Shown here piece by piece: positions 10,991 to 22,552 of a stretch of 64,000 bases of DNA. The notes beneath the pieces are model-generated. The model was not told where the DNA came from, did not search any database, and saw nothing but the letters and a program-made list of their open reading frames with translations. Position 1 is the stretch's first letter; each line of letters begins with the position of its first letter. This DNA comes from Nematopogon swammerdamellus (lineage: Eukaryota; Arthropoda; Insecta; Lepidoptera; Adelidae). The stretch spans positions 1,533,501-1,597,500 of the forward strand of contig OX336340.1 of the NCBI GenBank assembly GCA_946902875.1. Direction: 5' to 3'. The position numbers and the translations under genes are program-made.

Positions 10991-11105
10991 TTTATTATTA
11001 ATTTCATTTCATTAATTTTTTATGTAGGTAATTTAACAGTTGTTTAATCTTCGGATAAATAATAAAACAATGAAAAATAAATGAGTAATAAATAACCTAC
11101 CATAA

Positions 11106-11517
11106 ATAGCGATCTAGAACCACTACAACACCGTAGGGATGTCGGCTCCCAAATTGTGTTCTATCGCTTATTCCATGCGAAGTGCTCGGAGGAGCTGTTT
11201 AACGCGATCCCGCCGTCCCCTACCTCCGCACCACGCGCACTGGGCAGGGAGCGTTCCCTACACGCTAGACTTACCGCGGAAGCGTACCAATCGATTCTGC
11301 AGATCTTTCCTCTACAGAACCGGTAAACTCTGGAACGCTCTCCCTGCTCATAATATTCCCCGCCAAGTACAGTCTCGGATACTTCAAGAGGGGCGTGAAG
11401 GGTACCTGTCAGGCCGGCATGGCATTCGCAACCCCCGCATACGACCGAATGTTCATGGGCGTCTTTAGACACCTCATGGGTGGCTCGGCGCCATATGTCG
11501 CGCTTTCAATAAAAAAA
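11106..11517 (+). mobile_element. LINE 3' end, group J1 (reverse-transcriptase C-terminus)
   Basis: Encodes in broken frames the same C-terminal segment as 20172-20601 (RRDVGS, FNAIPPSP, LPRKRTNRFCRSFLYRTGKL, SGRHGIRNPRIRPNVHG). It ends with GGTGGCTCGGCGCCATATGT and an A-run. The catalytic part is absent, so this is a 5'-truncated dead copy. Confidence 0.8.
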
Positions 11518-11525
11518 AACTTATA

Positions 11526-12369
11526 TAAGGTCTTTCAAAATTAGTTAATAGTACGCTAAGGGGGTTCTGTATCATATAGGGAGTAAAAGCTATACAAATT
11601 TTGTTTTTGACCTTGGGCTTTTTTTTATGTAAAATATTTTTTTTTAATTTAAATAAAAAACTAGCTGGTAGATTTTTATAGCCTAATCGATTCAGTTTCA
11701 TAACAGTAACAAAAAATTCATTACCATTATGATTTAATACGTGTAAGTTGGTAAAAAACATCAAATTCTTTCTATTCCATACTAATAAAACTAAAATTGT
11801 GATTTTTCACAATTTCTGAAAGAGAAAGAGATCTATGTGTTGGAAGACTTTTTTGTTCCTGGCATGAAACTGAAACGATTATGAAAATATTTTTTTTTAC
11901 ATTTTACCGTTTTTACATTTTACCGTGTGGGCCCGGTACTTAAAAAGAATAGCCCCACTGCATCTCTCCCCGTGCATGTCGTAAAAGGCGACTAAGGGAT
12001 AAGGACAAGATGCCGTGCTAAAGGGCGACGGGTACGCCACCTCTCACCTTGGCACGGTACTTCCACCGAGTCATGCAGCAGGTGGGTCTTCGTGCCTTAC
12101 TTGCTGCTTGATCGATTGAATCTTGTTCGAATACTTTGCGAAACGTGGTGGTCGGTGTTGTGCTGTAATTTACCAGAGTTCTTGCAGCACAACACCGATT
12201 ACTCTGCTTACCCCGATTGTCGGGATTCAGCGTGTGTGATATGTATATGTATATGTATGTACAATAAAAAAAAATTATTGTAAAAAAAATTGTTTGTTCT
12301 TCAAAAGTGATCTATTTCCGATACGGAACCCCCCCTTAGCGTACTATTAACTAATTTTGAAAGACCTTA
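11526..12369. mobile_element. MITE-A with about 50-bp terminal inverted repeats, holding a SINE
   Basis: The left end (TAAGGTCTTTCAAAATTAGT) and right end (ACTAATTTTGAAAGACCTTA) are inverted copies extending to GTACGCTAAGGGGG and GATACNGAACC. Both ends touch TATA, suggesting a TA or TATA target duplication. No transposase is present. A second copy, right end intact, is at 54065-54511. The SINE at 11927-12285 is inserted inside. Confidence 0.75.
11927..12285 (+). mobile_element. SINE, head H1 plus tail T2
   Basis: ACCGTGTGGGCCCGGTACTT, then T2 up to GTGTGTGATATGTATATGTA and an A-rich end. Nested inside MITE-A: the MITE sequence on both sides matches the uninterrupted copy near 54400. Confidence 0.8.
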
Positions 12370-12605
12370 TATATTCACTGTAAAATATGCTTGACCACTA
12401 CGCCACGGCCGGATACGTCTACCGCAACCGCACACGAAATAAACTACCCAAATAAAAATCCCTAAGATGTTGCAAGTGTAGGTAAACTGTTTGTAAACGA
12501 AACTAGTTAATTCAGTTCAAGGTTGGACCGCGGATACAGAGCTCTGCTCTAACTTGACGCGCTTCGTCAAATTCGTACCCGATTTTTTTAAAGAAAGAAA
12601 TCAAT

Positions 12606-13369
12606 CAATCATCAATACTCAATATACTAATAATAAATCTGTAAGGGATTGTCATGGAGTAAGTTACTTTGTTTTATGAGATACTGCGTTTGTAGACTCT
12701 ATGGTATTATACTAAAACTAAATTGACGATTTTTAGGGTTCCTTCGCCGTCTGTCCGTCCGTCCGTCTGTCTGTCCGAGGGCTGTATCTCTTGAACCGTA
12801 ATAGGTAGCCCGTTGACATTTTCACAGAATATGTGTTATTATGGCCGATATAACAGCAAATAATAAAAATAAGAAAAAGTAAAAAATTCACGGGGGTTCC
12901 CATAGAAGAAACCAAAAAGTGTATGCGCGCGCGCCATCTACCGAATAGAGTGTGAAGCATTTTAACTAATCATGACATTTAACTAATATGAAGCATTTCA
13001 TAACACACAATAGATGGCGTGAGTGGCGCGAACCATGACATGGCGATACGGAACCTCAGTGCGCGAGTTCGACTCGCACTTGGCTGGTTTTTTAGAAATA
13101 TTTTCTGTATGAGTGTGTATGTATGTATGTTCCTCCATAACTCTTAAACCGATCATTCGAATTCTATGAAACTTAGTGCAAGCGCATTTTACTATACGGG
13201 ACACAGGATAGGCTAAATAAAATTCAGTTCCGGTTACGCTAAGATGTAGCTCTCATACAAACCGAATTGTTCCGCGCGCCGAAATAAAGGTACGGTAGCG
13301 GGCTCACTTACTTACTTCTTTTTAAATACGAATTTCACGCGAGCGAAGCCGCGGTTAAAAGCTAGTAAA
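12606..13369 (+). mobile_element. Helitron-like non-autonomous element holding a G element
   Basis: Left end TCAATATACTAATAATAAAT, right end GCGAGCGAAGCCGCGG hairpin followed by TTAAAAGCTAG|T. A TC start, a GC hairpin about 10 bp before CTAG, and no target duplication are the marks of Helitrons. Without the G element (12731-13092) it is about 400 bp, like the copies at 31862-32198 and 49310-49603. Confidence 0.55.
12731..13092 (+). mobile_element. G element, nearly complete
   Basis: Runs from TTTTTAGGGTTCC through the GTCCGTCTGTCTG core, GTAATAGGTAGCCCGTTGAC, GCGCCATCTACCGAATAGAG and GATACGGAACC to CTCGCACTTGGCTGGTTTTT. It is nested in the Helitron-like element. Confidence 0.75.
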
Positions 13370-13566
13370 TAAATAATTTTTTTCACCACAATTATTTTAC
13401 ATAATTTAACGGAAACCGCTCAGTTAGACTGCGCGCTGATTTTCAGCGGCTCCCGTTTCACAATAATAAAAAAATATTACCTAATATTACAATGTTAGAA
13501 AATAAAATTAATAATTAAAAGCTATACAAAACAAAACAAAAATTTTTAACATTAAGAACATAATAT

Positions 13567-13945
13567 ATGGTGCTTCGTTATTCTTGTCAAATGTTTCGGG
13601 AGGGTTACATACACACTCAATAAACACGTTACGCAAAAAAAAATAATAAGTATGTTTTTAGCATTACTTTTCGAGAAATTTAACAAAACATATGTTTGCT
13701 ACCTAAACATTAACCTGTGTGTAACAGTAGGTAACTTGCATTGTACGGGTTCCATGACCGTACTATGTTCAAACGCAGAACAGCTGTTTGCTGTAAGTAA
13801 GTCTCAAGGTCACCATGATTGGCTTTTACAGCTACTTATTTGATTTTATTTCTTTGTTAGTAGAAAAAATGCTCCTATAAACATTTTTTTTTGCGTAAAG
13901 TGTTTGTTTGAGTGCGTATGTAACCTTTCCGAAGTTATTGACATG
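13567..13945. mobile_element. MITE-B copy
   Basis: Ends GGTGCTTCGTTATTC and (right, diverged) AAGTTATTGACATGAATCAA. The interior shares CGCAGAACAGCTGTTTGCTG and GTGTGTAACAGTAGGTAACT with 16818-17212 in the opposite orientation. Bases 13370-13566 before it hold no feature. Confidence 0.7.
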
Positions 13946-14086
13946 AATCAACTTTTATACATTGAAAAAGCTCAACATAAATTTGATACTCAACGTGTTA
14001 AAAAAACATTCACACTTAAAGCATTAAAATTTTATTGAAAGTAAAATTATCTATCACACAAAAAAAGAAACAATACAAATGCATTG

Positions 14087-14161
14087 GTCGCAACCTCCGC
14101 ATGCGACCGAATGTCCATGGGCGTCGCTAGACACCTTATGTATGGGTCGGCGCCACATGTC
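14087..14161 (+). mobile_element. LINE 3' end, group J1, short fragment
   Basis: The words CGCATGCGACCGAATGTCCA and GCGTCGCTAGACACCTTATG are the end of the J1 coding region and 3' UTR. The stretch from 14162 to 14425 holds nothing I recognise. Confidence 0.6.
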
Positions 14162-14425
14162 CATCGAGTTTGGGTGGCGCTTAGCCCATAATGTTCAAAA
14201 TCAGTTACCCGACATTCTCGGAGGTGGCATTGGAGCATGTGCCGTAGTATCAGTCCGGACGGGGTAAGATATTAGGGAACCGAACTTCGATCAGAATATT
14301 GAGAGACATGCAATCTAACACTGCACTGATAGTATCTTGCATGGCAAACAGATGCTAAGTGGGCGTAGTGTGGAACCTTTACGGAACTATGAATCATAGC
14401 TTTAGTTAGCCTATGGTTTGAGTTT

Positions 14426-14535
14426 TTAGGGTTCCGTAACCAGCGATTCTGGTAGTGACCGATATAAAATCGATCTGATGTCTGCCCGTCCGTCCTTACG
14501 TTCCATCGGCCGGACGGACGGACGAACGGACGGAC
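14426..14535. mobile_element. G element fragment with inverted GTCCG/CGGAC runs
   Basis: TTTTTAGGGTTCCGTAACC begins a G element. Its GTCCGTCC core faces a CGGACGGACGGACG run, so the fragment can fold on itself. Confidence 0.5.
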
Positions 14536-14569
14536 TGATAGATTTTTTTTATTAATGTTTTTTTATGCA

Positions 14570-14760
14570 CGACCGGCACGGGTGGCTGTGCCCAAAAGTT
14601 CAAAGCAAGATTAAGACACAGCCAATAACACCACTCCTCGCGAAACCACGCTCAGAGGAGGCGCCATGCCGGCTACAAGGCGGACAAAGAGGTCGTTGTC
14701 TAACCAGGGTGCTCCCAGGTTATAGGTAGTGGGGAGCACATTCCTTCACGTTCTTATTGT
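14570..14760 (-). mobile_element. LINE 3' end, group J4
   Basis: The TGTGCCCAAAAGTTCAAAGC block and CGCTCAGAGGAGGCGCCATG match 4905-5095 and part of 57890-57960. The T-run on the left is the poly-A tail seen from the other strand. Confidence 0.6.
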
Positions 14761-14786
14761 AATTGCAATATATTCTGGACAATTTT

Positions 14787-15140
14787 TTTTATTGCTTCCG
14801 AACTGGGTGGCTCTACCCGAGGTCGAAGCCTCAGGCACAGCGAATTTCGCCGCCGAGGAGGTGCCAGTCCGGTTTGGAGGTGGACTAATGTCGCTGGGGA
14901 AAGGCTATTAACCCGCGATTATTCCCTGAGAGCCCGTTTCTCACCTTGACGACAACTAGGTTCAACCACACAAGAACGATTTAGAGAATTGTGCAGTTCC
15001 AAGAACTCTTCTGTTGACTACAAAGGGGTGTTGCGAGAGTATTGCGGGTTTGGCGAACGCGAACAGGAGGAGGAGGGATAAGGGAGGCGAGTTCGTCAGA
15101 GCAGCGGCCATAGTAGTACCGATAAAACAGGCTCAATGAA
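14787..15140 (-). mobile_element. LINE 3' end, group J3
   Basis: Reads TTTATTGCTTCCGAACTGGG, CCGAGGAGGTGCCAGTCC and CAGAGCAGCGGCCATAGTAG. It matches 57133-57674 block for block, with small deletions around 14915-14980. It encodes only the degenerate C-terminus of a reverse transcriptase. Confidence 0.75.
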
Positions 15141-15377
15141 CCTATTGCCAGAATCTAAAAACGCATAATTATAGGTAAAAACTTGCAGTTGTATCTCCGT
15201 TTTTGCATCCAACTGTACCTGTCTCCAGTTCCACCTCATCATACAGGATGCTCGCCAAGGATCATAAAGTGCCTTTTACTGCGAATAAATGTGAGGAGGA
15301 AAGGAAAGGGACACGGAAGAGAGAGCAGAGAGGAGATCTTCACGTCCAGTCAGTGGACCGTGTCGGCACGTTTTTTA

Positions 15378-15475
15378 ACACCCGACGCAAAAGGAGGTGT
15401 GTTAATAAGTTTGACGTTTCTTCTGTCTGTGTATCTGTCTGCGTGTCTGTCTGTGGTATCGTAGCTCCCAAACGT
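15378..15475 (+). mobile_element. C element, left fragment
   Basis: AACACCCGACGCAAAAGG, a GTCTGT microsatellite and CGTAGCTCCCAAACG match the left part of 29686-30168. It is cut by the following SINE. Confidence 0.6.
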
Positions 15476-15485
15476 ATTTTTTTTT

Positions 15486-15795
15486 ATTTTTTTTTTATGG
15501 AAACTGACGGGTGGCTACGTCACCTACAACATCCGTGACGTCAGCCCATAACACCGGGTGAACTAGGTGACATGTCAGTGCTTCCCTTCATTTCATGGCG
15601 GCTACACTGAACTGGACGGAAAACACGAACTATTTACATAGCCGTTTCGACCGACGTTTCGTTCAATGCGGTGGTACCAATCCGGCCGGGATAAACCCTC
15701 CCACCTAGTAATATAAGAAGGGAGTCCTTTTACGACATACACGGGGAGAGATGCAGTGGGGCTATTCTTTTAAAGTGCCGGCCCCACACGGTACA
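15486..15795 (-). mobile_element. SINE, head H1 plus tail T1
   Basis: Poly-T then ATGGAAACTGACGGG, through T1, to ACATACACGGGGAGAGATGC and GTGCCGGCCCCACACGGTAC. A short deletion at 15722 removes CATATCCCTTAGTCGC. Confidence 0.8.
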
Positions 15796-16127
15796 AAAGT
15801 TTCCATAAAGAAGAATGCTTTAGTAGAAATTAGTGTTAGCAACAACCTTCTCTCAACTATCTCCTCCGTCGAAAGGGATCTCAGTCAGTTGTGAACTTTC
15901 ATTACAGAGAATATCCCCCTGGCGACATTTTGGGAACTTTATGGAGCGCTTAAGCGATTTAACATGGTCCTTGTTTTCTTTATAAACATTGTTTAACCGT
16001 GTAACTGGGCTTATGTGATATTTTAACTTAGCCGACGTGTGCTATTTCAAGTTATATATCTACACAATCGTGTTATCTGTTGGATACATGCTTATTCATC
16101 TTTCTATAATGCATAATATAAATACCT
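15796..16127. other. No feature seen
   Basis: No repeat or plausible coding frame recognised. Confidence 0.3.
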
Positions 16128-16380
16128 GTGGCGCCATCTATTATTCAGTAGCGTGAATAGTTATTAATCTATTCTTAGCAAGTTTCTTGTATGGGGACCC
16201 CCCATAATTTCTTACTTTTTGCTTTTTTATATTTATTGGCACATCAGCCATAATAACACATATTCTGTGAAAATTTCAACTGGCTACATAATACTGTTCA
16301 ACCGATACAGCCCTAACACGGACAGACGGACAGACAGACAGGCGGCGTAGGCTTACATATCGATACGGAACCCTAAAAAC
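16128..16380 (-). mobile_element. G element
   Basis: Inverted copy: GGCGCCATCTATTATTCAGT, AACACATATTCTGTGAAAAT, GACAGACGGACAGACAGACA and GATACGGAACCCTAAAAA. The GGCCGG end is missing. 16381-16815 holds no recognised gene. Confidence 0.75.
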
Positions 16381-16817
16381 TAATAATTATTAGAAATCAT
16401 GACTCAGCAACTTTATAGTACTTACACCAAAGAAGAATGTATACCTTATTTGACCACCGATATTCACTAGAAGGAACCACTGAACTGACCACAAAATTAC
16501 TCCATTAGGTACCGAAACGGGACTGGCCAGTAATGCTTCCACAAGGTGTTCATTAAATAAATTGATTCTCACACATATGGTAAGGAGAAAGCTTGAGGAG
16601 TGACGAATGTGAGATGTGTGAGTGATACTCGTACGTTGACCATCCATCGACCACAAACACTAGATTCGATATATCGACCTGTAGGCTGGCAGCGTAGGCT
16701 GATCCATAAAAATGAGACTGCTGGTCTCATAGTCGGGTTAATAGAATCTTAATTTTTATACATTCGCTTACATAGATACATTATAATGTTGCGGTTACAA
16801 ACAGTAACTATATATAT

Positions 16818-17212
16818 AAGGTGTTTCGTTAGTCATGTCATTAACTTCGGGAGGGTTACATACACACTCAAATAAACACTTTACGTAAGAAAAAAACATA
16901 TGTTTATAGGAGCGTTTTTTCTCCTAACAAAAGAATTAAATCAGATAAGTAGCTGTAAAAACCAATCATAGTGTCCTTGTGAGGTACTTACAACAAACAG
17001 CTGTTCTGCGTTTGAACATAGTACGGTCATTGACCCCGTACAATGCAAATTACCTACTGTTACACACAGGTTAATGTTTAGGTAGCAAACATGTTTGGTT
17101 AAATTTCTCGAAAAGTAATACTACAAACATATAATTTATTTTTGCGTAACGTGTTTATTTGAGTGTGTATGTAACCCTCCCGAAGTTAATGACATGACTA
17201 ACGAAACACCTT
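16818..17212. mobile_element. MITE-B, complete, about 75-bp inverted repeats
   Basis: The left end (AAGGTGTTTCGTTAGTCATG) and right end (CATGACTAACGAAACACCTT) are perfect inverted copies continuing through TTAACTTCGGGAGGGTTACA. Both ends adjoin TATA. Internal sequence carries no transposase. Other copies: 13567-13945 and 54513-55248. Confidence 0.85.
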
Positions 17213-17357
17213 ATATACACAAACTAATAAAAGTATTAGTACGATAGGCAAAGCTAATATATAAATATTTTTAAAACATACGGACAGACGGACGTGCGGA
17301 CACACAGAATGAAAAAGAAAAATTTAGATAGATGGAATTAATAGACCTACCAACGCG

Positions 17358-17546
17358 AGCGGGTTAACCCCTACAGCATTTTAAGGTAAAAAAGGGAAGG
17401 GACCTAAAGTTTTACGTGGAGTCTGAACCACGGTCAGCCTCCAACGGTCAAGCGGTCACCCATCCAAGTACTGACCGCGTCCAGGTTCGCCTATGATCAC
17501 GAACTGCAGTCGACCGATCGCACCACTGAGCTGCAGAGGGTGACAA
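17358..17546 (-). mobile_element. SINE head H2 with the start of T1
   Basis: On the - strand: box-A-like CAGCTCAGTGGTGC, 5S-like GGTCAGTACTTGGATGGGTG (complement), box-B-like GGTTCAGACTCC. The T1 tail is lost after about 40 bp. Confidence 0.65.
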
Positions 17547-17590
17547 TTTATAAGTCATAATTACGCCCGTATATGTATTGTTTTTTCTCT

Positions 17591-18560
17591 TTTTAGATTT
17601 CCGTATCCCGTACGGAAGCCTATTATTACTAAGTCTACAACCGTCTGTCTGTCTGTCTGTCTGTCCGTCCGTTCGATGGCTGTATCTTTGGAACCGTAAT
17701 AGCTAGCTGGTTGAAATTTCCCCGATACAAGAAATTTCTTTTTAGGGTTCCGTATCCGGTACGGGACCCTATTACTAAGCCTACGTCGTATGTCTGTCTG
17801 TCTGTCTGTCCGTCCGTCCGTCCGTCCGTCAGTCCGAGGGCTGAATCTCTTGAATCGTAATAGGTAGCCCGTTGAAATTTTCAAAGAATAAAGAATATGT
17901 GTTATTATGGCCGATATAACACATATTCATGATGATAAGACAAGCCAGACACCTTTTCAGGTCTGAAGCTTGATTCCGTCCGGCCGACATGTAGGTTTGA
18001 CCAATGAGTATATATATGTTAGGCCGATGTAACCGTAGGCAGTTTATAAAACTAGCCACCGAATACTTTAAACAGAATAATGTATAAATCAGGTCTTAAT
18101 CTCTTTATCTTATTCATTATTATCCATTTATTATTATCATATTATTAACCTACTGTAAAGTATTGGATTATATTATTGTTTATTAACCTAACCTAAGAAT
18201 TGGATATTATCTGTAAATAGGAGGTTTTTGAGTAAATAAATAAATAAATAAATAACAACAAATATAAAAAATAAGAAAAAGTAAAAAAAAATCTCGCGGG
18301 TTCCCATAGGTGAAACTAAAAAGTGTATGCGCGCGCGCCATCTACCGAAAGGAGTATGAATCACTTTAACTAATCATTAATTTCTTATATGGAGCATTTC
18401 ATAAACACGCCATAGATGGCGCGAGTGGCGCTAGCCATGACATGCGATACGGAACCCTCGGTGCGCGAGTTCGACTCGCACTTGGTCTTTTTTTTTTACG
18501 TTTTTTTTGTGGTGCGGAATCCTTTGTGCGTGAGTCCGACTTGCACTTGCCCGGTTTTTT
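17591..18560 (+). mobile_element. Tandem G elements, one interrupted
   Basis: The first copy (17591-17735) stops after GAAATTTCC. A second starts at TTTTTAGGGTTCCGTATCC (17740) and resumes at 18257 after an insertion. A third right end lies at 18500-18560. The copies share GTCTGTCTGTCCGTCCG and the CTCGCACTTGG end. Confidence 0.65.
17926..18256 (+). mobile_element. Retroelement 3' end with TAAA tail, inside a G element
   Basis: 330 bp foreign to the G family, ending in TAAATAAATAAATAAATAA. ATAACA on the left edge is repeated on the right, a likely target duplication. No coding part is recognised. Confidence 0.5.
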
Positions 18561-19084
18561 TATTTTTAATACTATACCATACTCTTTGTTTATTGATAAA
18601 GACTTCTTCAATAGAACCGACTATACAGCTGTGTGTATTTTTTGTCACGCGGTTTTATTGAAGAACCCTTTTGGTAACCAGATACTTTAATAGTGCACTG
18701 CAGTAAGCAAACATGAATAGAGAAAATATAATGGGAATGCAGTGAAGAGAACTGGTGTGTGTGTGTATATATTTCTCACGCGAGCTTCCATGTTGACGGT
18801 GCAAGCTAATGAAAGTGGATATCAGTTACATTTTATATTGAATATATTTATTTTCATACATTTATAATTTAACTATACAGGGATTTATTTATAATAATAT
18901 TATTAAAAACGTAAAAAAAGAAAACAACAGAGTGTAAGCTAACTAATAACTAAATTAAAAAGAAAAGCTCTCCCATAGGGACTTTGACTGCAGTCCTAGG
19001 GAACCGAGTTTATTTTCACATGTTATACCTATATGTTTATTTTTTATTTTTTTATTATTACATATCTTTTGTTCTCTTCTATAT
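18561..19084. other. AT-rich, no feature seen
   Basis: Only a short GT run (18752-18765) stands out. Confidence 0.35.
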
Positions 19085-19417
19085 GTCATACATACATATC
19101 ACACACGCTGAATCCCGACAATCGGGGTAAGCAGAGTAATCGGTGTTGTGCTGCAAGAACTCTGGTAAATTACAGCACAACACCGACCACCACGTTTCGC
19201 AAAGTATTCGAACAAGATTCAATCGATCAAGCAGCAAGTAAGGCACGAATACCCACCTGCTGCATGACTCGGTGGAAGTACCGTGCCAAGGTGAGAGGTG
19301 GCGAGCCTGTCGCCCTTTAGCACGGCATCTTGTCCTTATCCCTTAGTCGCCTTTTACGACATGCATGGGGAGAGATGCAGTGGGGCTATTCTTTTTAAGT
19401 ACCGGCCCCACACGGTA
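19085..19417 (-). mobile_element. SINE, head H1 plus tail T2, complete
   Basis: Inverted copy from CACACACGCTGAATCCCGAC to AGTACCGGCCCCACACGGTA. It matches 11927-12285 over its full length. Confidence 0.85.
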
Positions 19418-19462
19418 AATGTATACATAGGAATTCTTAACTTTTGATTTTTCTAAATTGTT

Positions 19463-19543
19463 TTTTATGGAAACTGACACGGTTGGCTACATCACCTACA
19501 ACATCCGTGATGTCAGCCCATAACACCGGATGAACTTGATGCC
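19463..19543 (-). mobile_element. SINE tail T1, 3' end only
   Basis: TTTTTTATGGAAACTGACAC to AACACCGGATGAACTTGATG; truncated after about 80 bp. Confidence 0.7.
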
Positions 19544-20171
19544 ATTATGTATTTTTAATTATTATTTGTTTAAATAAAATTGATACTTAGATATTATAAG
19601 CTAAAATGAGGGTTAAAATTTATCACTTTCTCACTGTTATTTAAAATTTAGGTTAAGCTTAAAATCTTCTTGTATAAGCAATTATGGCTGTGCTTAACCT
19701 TGTCGGCACATTGTAACATAAGATCATCACTTAAACGGTAATATTGTTAGTAATTTTCTATTGTATATTATGTTGTCGACACAAAAGTTTCATTTCATTT
19801 CATTTTGTTTCATTATATGTACAAGACAGGTAAACACCACTGATACCAGCTCTCAGTAGTCTTACCAGTTGTATGTATTACTGGGAATTTTCATCCAAGT
19901 GTAATTACTATAACGACACAGGAACGGTTTCGATCGCCTTACTTCGACGGCATACATTGCACAGAAAGTCAAAATTTACAACTGGGCCGACTGCCAGGCA
20001 AAGTTATTTCAATACAATTCAAAATACTACCGTAGGTTGACACCTATCTTGTACTTACCGTCATAGCTACATTCAGTATGGTTAATGTGTTTAAATGTCG
20101 CGCCAAGATATGGCAGAAAAGCTCTACATTCGAGTGACTTCTAACTAAAATGCTTTTTTTCTTTAAAATAC
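19544..20171. other. AT-rich, no gene seen
   Basis: TTTCATTTCATTTTGTTTCA at 19789 is a retroelement-type tandem tail. Nothing else recognised. Confidence 0.35.
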
Positions 20172-20601
20172 TTTTTTTTTTATTTTTATTGACAGCGCGA
20201 CATATGGCGCCGAGCCACCCATAAGGTGTCTAACGACGCCCATGGACATTCGGTCGTATGCGGGGGTTACGAATGCCATGCCGGCCTGACAGGTGCCCAT
20301 TCACGCCCCTCTTGAAGGACCCGAGACTGTACTTGGGGGGAAATATATGGGCAGGGAGAGCGTTCCAGAGTTTACCGGTTCTGTAGAGGAAAGATCTGCA
20401 GAATCGATTGGTACGCATCCGCGGTAAGTCCAGCGTGTAGGGATGCAATCCCTGCCCAGTGCGCGTGGTGCGAAGGTGGAAAGGGGACGGCGGGATCGCA
20501 TTAAACAGCTCCTCCGAGCACTCCCCACGGAATAAGCGATAGAACACACTTAGGGAGCCGACATCCCTACGGTGTTGCAGTGGTTCTAGATCGCAGGACA
20601 C
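20172..20601 (-). mobile_element. LINE 3' end, group J1
   Basis: On the - strand one frame of 123 codons reads LEPLQHRRDVGSLSVFYRLF to SGRHGIRNPRIRPNVHG, the C-terminus of a jockey/CR1-like reverse transcriptase. The 3' UTR (GGTGGCTCGGCGCCATATGT) and A-rich end follow. The catalytic domain is absent. Confidence 0.85.
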
Positions 20602-21960
20602 TTCGACACAATACTTGTCATAATTCAGTCAAACTTTCTTACGTAGAGTTGAGCACACACTAAGCTTTCGAACTGAAGTGTGATCCTATGTCTGTGAGAC
20701 TTTATATTTTATATACTCTGCCAATTTTTTTGTCGTTTTCCATCCGTATTGCTTGGAAAGAAATGTTTTTTTTAGTAAATAAAACAAAACTCAAACTCAT
20801 AATAAAATAACAACAATTTATAGTGTGTTTTTTAAAGCTATCTGATGCTAAGAATAAATTGTGTAAAAAAATACCTACTACGCAGACAACACACCCTGAA
20901 GCACACACCCTAACACACCCTTGCACCCACGCACACACACACACACACATACAACCTTTAAGACACAATAACAAGGGTGCTCTACCTGTCTTTAATTTGC
21001 AATTAATTGTTTCAACTTGAACATTTAAAACTTTCAAAGAAGACAAGGTAACATTCTTATCTACTATTTTCGCTTTAGCTTCAAGTTCCTTTCGAAAAGG
21101 CATTGAAACAGAATTAAAATAAATTAATAATGGAGCAGGTCAATCCGCCCCTTCGTCTACGGCAATTCCAACATGATATGTGCCAGTCAGTATAATATAA
21201 CGAGGAGAATATAGTGCATTTCCGCTGGCAAGGAAACCCATTATGTCTGTCGGCGCGCAGTCGCGCTCGCTGCACCGACGTATGGTGCGGTGGTGATACC
21301 CTGGAAACGACACAAAATATCTATTATATTTTAATTCGATTGTCGAATTGCTTTTTCTATCTTCTTTAGCTAAAAATTAACTATGCACTCTTTATGTCGA
21401 CATTAATTACCCCTGCCTATCGGTATTTTATCCGATGAGTATAACGCGACAACTTTTACTCAAATGGGTGAACCGGTGGAACTAGGTGGTAGTATCTATA
21501 GTGTTTAGGTGTTTTTTTTTTGTGGTTTTTCATCTGTTTGTGCTATATCAATGGTTAATATTTCTCTTTATGTTGTAATAATTTATTCCTACACAATATA
21601 GGTATATTGTTTTGAAATAAATAATCTGAATCTGTAACCAAAAAGGATTTTTATTTGATAGGTACATATTTTCAATAAACGTATGAAAATAAAATTCATA
21701 TTTGTATTTGGATTTATGTGTTTTTTAATTCGGTTCTAATAGTTGATAGTCACTATAAGTAATATTTACATAATATAAACAATCCCTGCGAAGTCTTGTA
21801 AGCTCTTCTTCGTGGGTGTGAATTCTAACTCAAGTTTAATCGTTCCGGATAAAACAAATCGTGTCAGGTTCAATATTCGTTTTTTTTTATTTAATTTATT
21901 TTTAGGGCTTTTAACAATTATTGTTTATATCAGCCCCATAGTACTCATCTTCTCCATCCC
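20602..21960. other. No gene; CA-rich microsatellite
   Basis: CA-rich sequence at 20893-20952. GC-rich patch at 21240-21290 without a frame. At 21783-21870 a diverged copy of the CTGCGAAGT repeat seen at 7742. Confidence 0.35.
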
Positions 21961-21973
21961 TTAACCACCAAGA

Positions 21974-21977
21974 ATGC

Positions 21978-22016
<39 letters not shown>

Positions 22017-22045
22017 GCCTGTATAGGTCTTATGTCCAAGAATGC
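21974..22045 (-). mobile_element. RTE-type LINE 3' tail with (ATC)n
   Basis: About 14 ATC units followed by AGCCTGTATAGGTCTTATGT, the reverse of the CCAGCAGTGG...GGCTGATGATGATG end seen at 34206 and 43060. Only the tail remains. 22046-22344 holds nothing recognised. Confidence 0.6.
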
Positions 22046-22344
22046 TCAATCAACAATAAATATATTTGTTGGGGATGACCATGAAATAATTATGCAGCGT
22101 AACATTCTAAAAATGGAATATACCACCTAAATACAATTTAATTAGACGCTTATGTGTCGTTTCATTTTGTTCCTTCGAGCCAGTTCACTGACAATACCAC
22201 TTCAATATCGATTCAAAAAACAATGCCGAAAAATCGCAGGGTACAACCTTTCGACTGCTGTATGTTTGCAACACCAGTACGTCAGGAAGATGACAAATTA
22301 TCGTACACTGCGTCCGCGGATATGATTCTATTTCATATCAAGTA

Positions 22345-22550
22345 TAAATAAAACCGGCCAAGTGCGAGTCGCACTCGCGCAACGAGGGTTCCGTATCGCC
22401 ATGGTCAGCGCCACTCACGCCATCTATGGCGTGTTTTGTGAAATGCTTCATATTAGTTAAAATTCATGTTAAGTTAAAATGCTTCATACTCTTTTCGGTA
22501 GATAGAGCGCATACACTTTTTGGTTTCTTGTATGAGGAGCCCGTGATTTT
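22345..22550 (-). mobile_element. G element, right half inverted
   Basis: ACCGGCCAAGTGCGAGTCGC to CTTTTCGGTAGATAGAGCGC, the family's right half on the - strand. It meets a + strand left half head-on at 22553. Confidence 0.7.
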
Positions 22551-22552
22551 TA

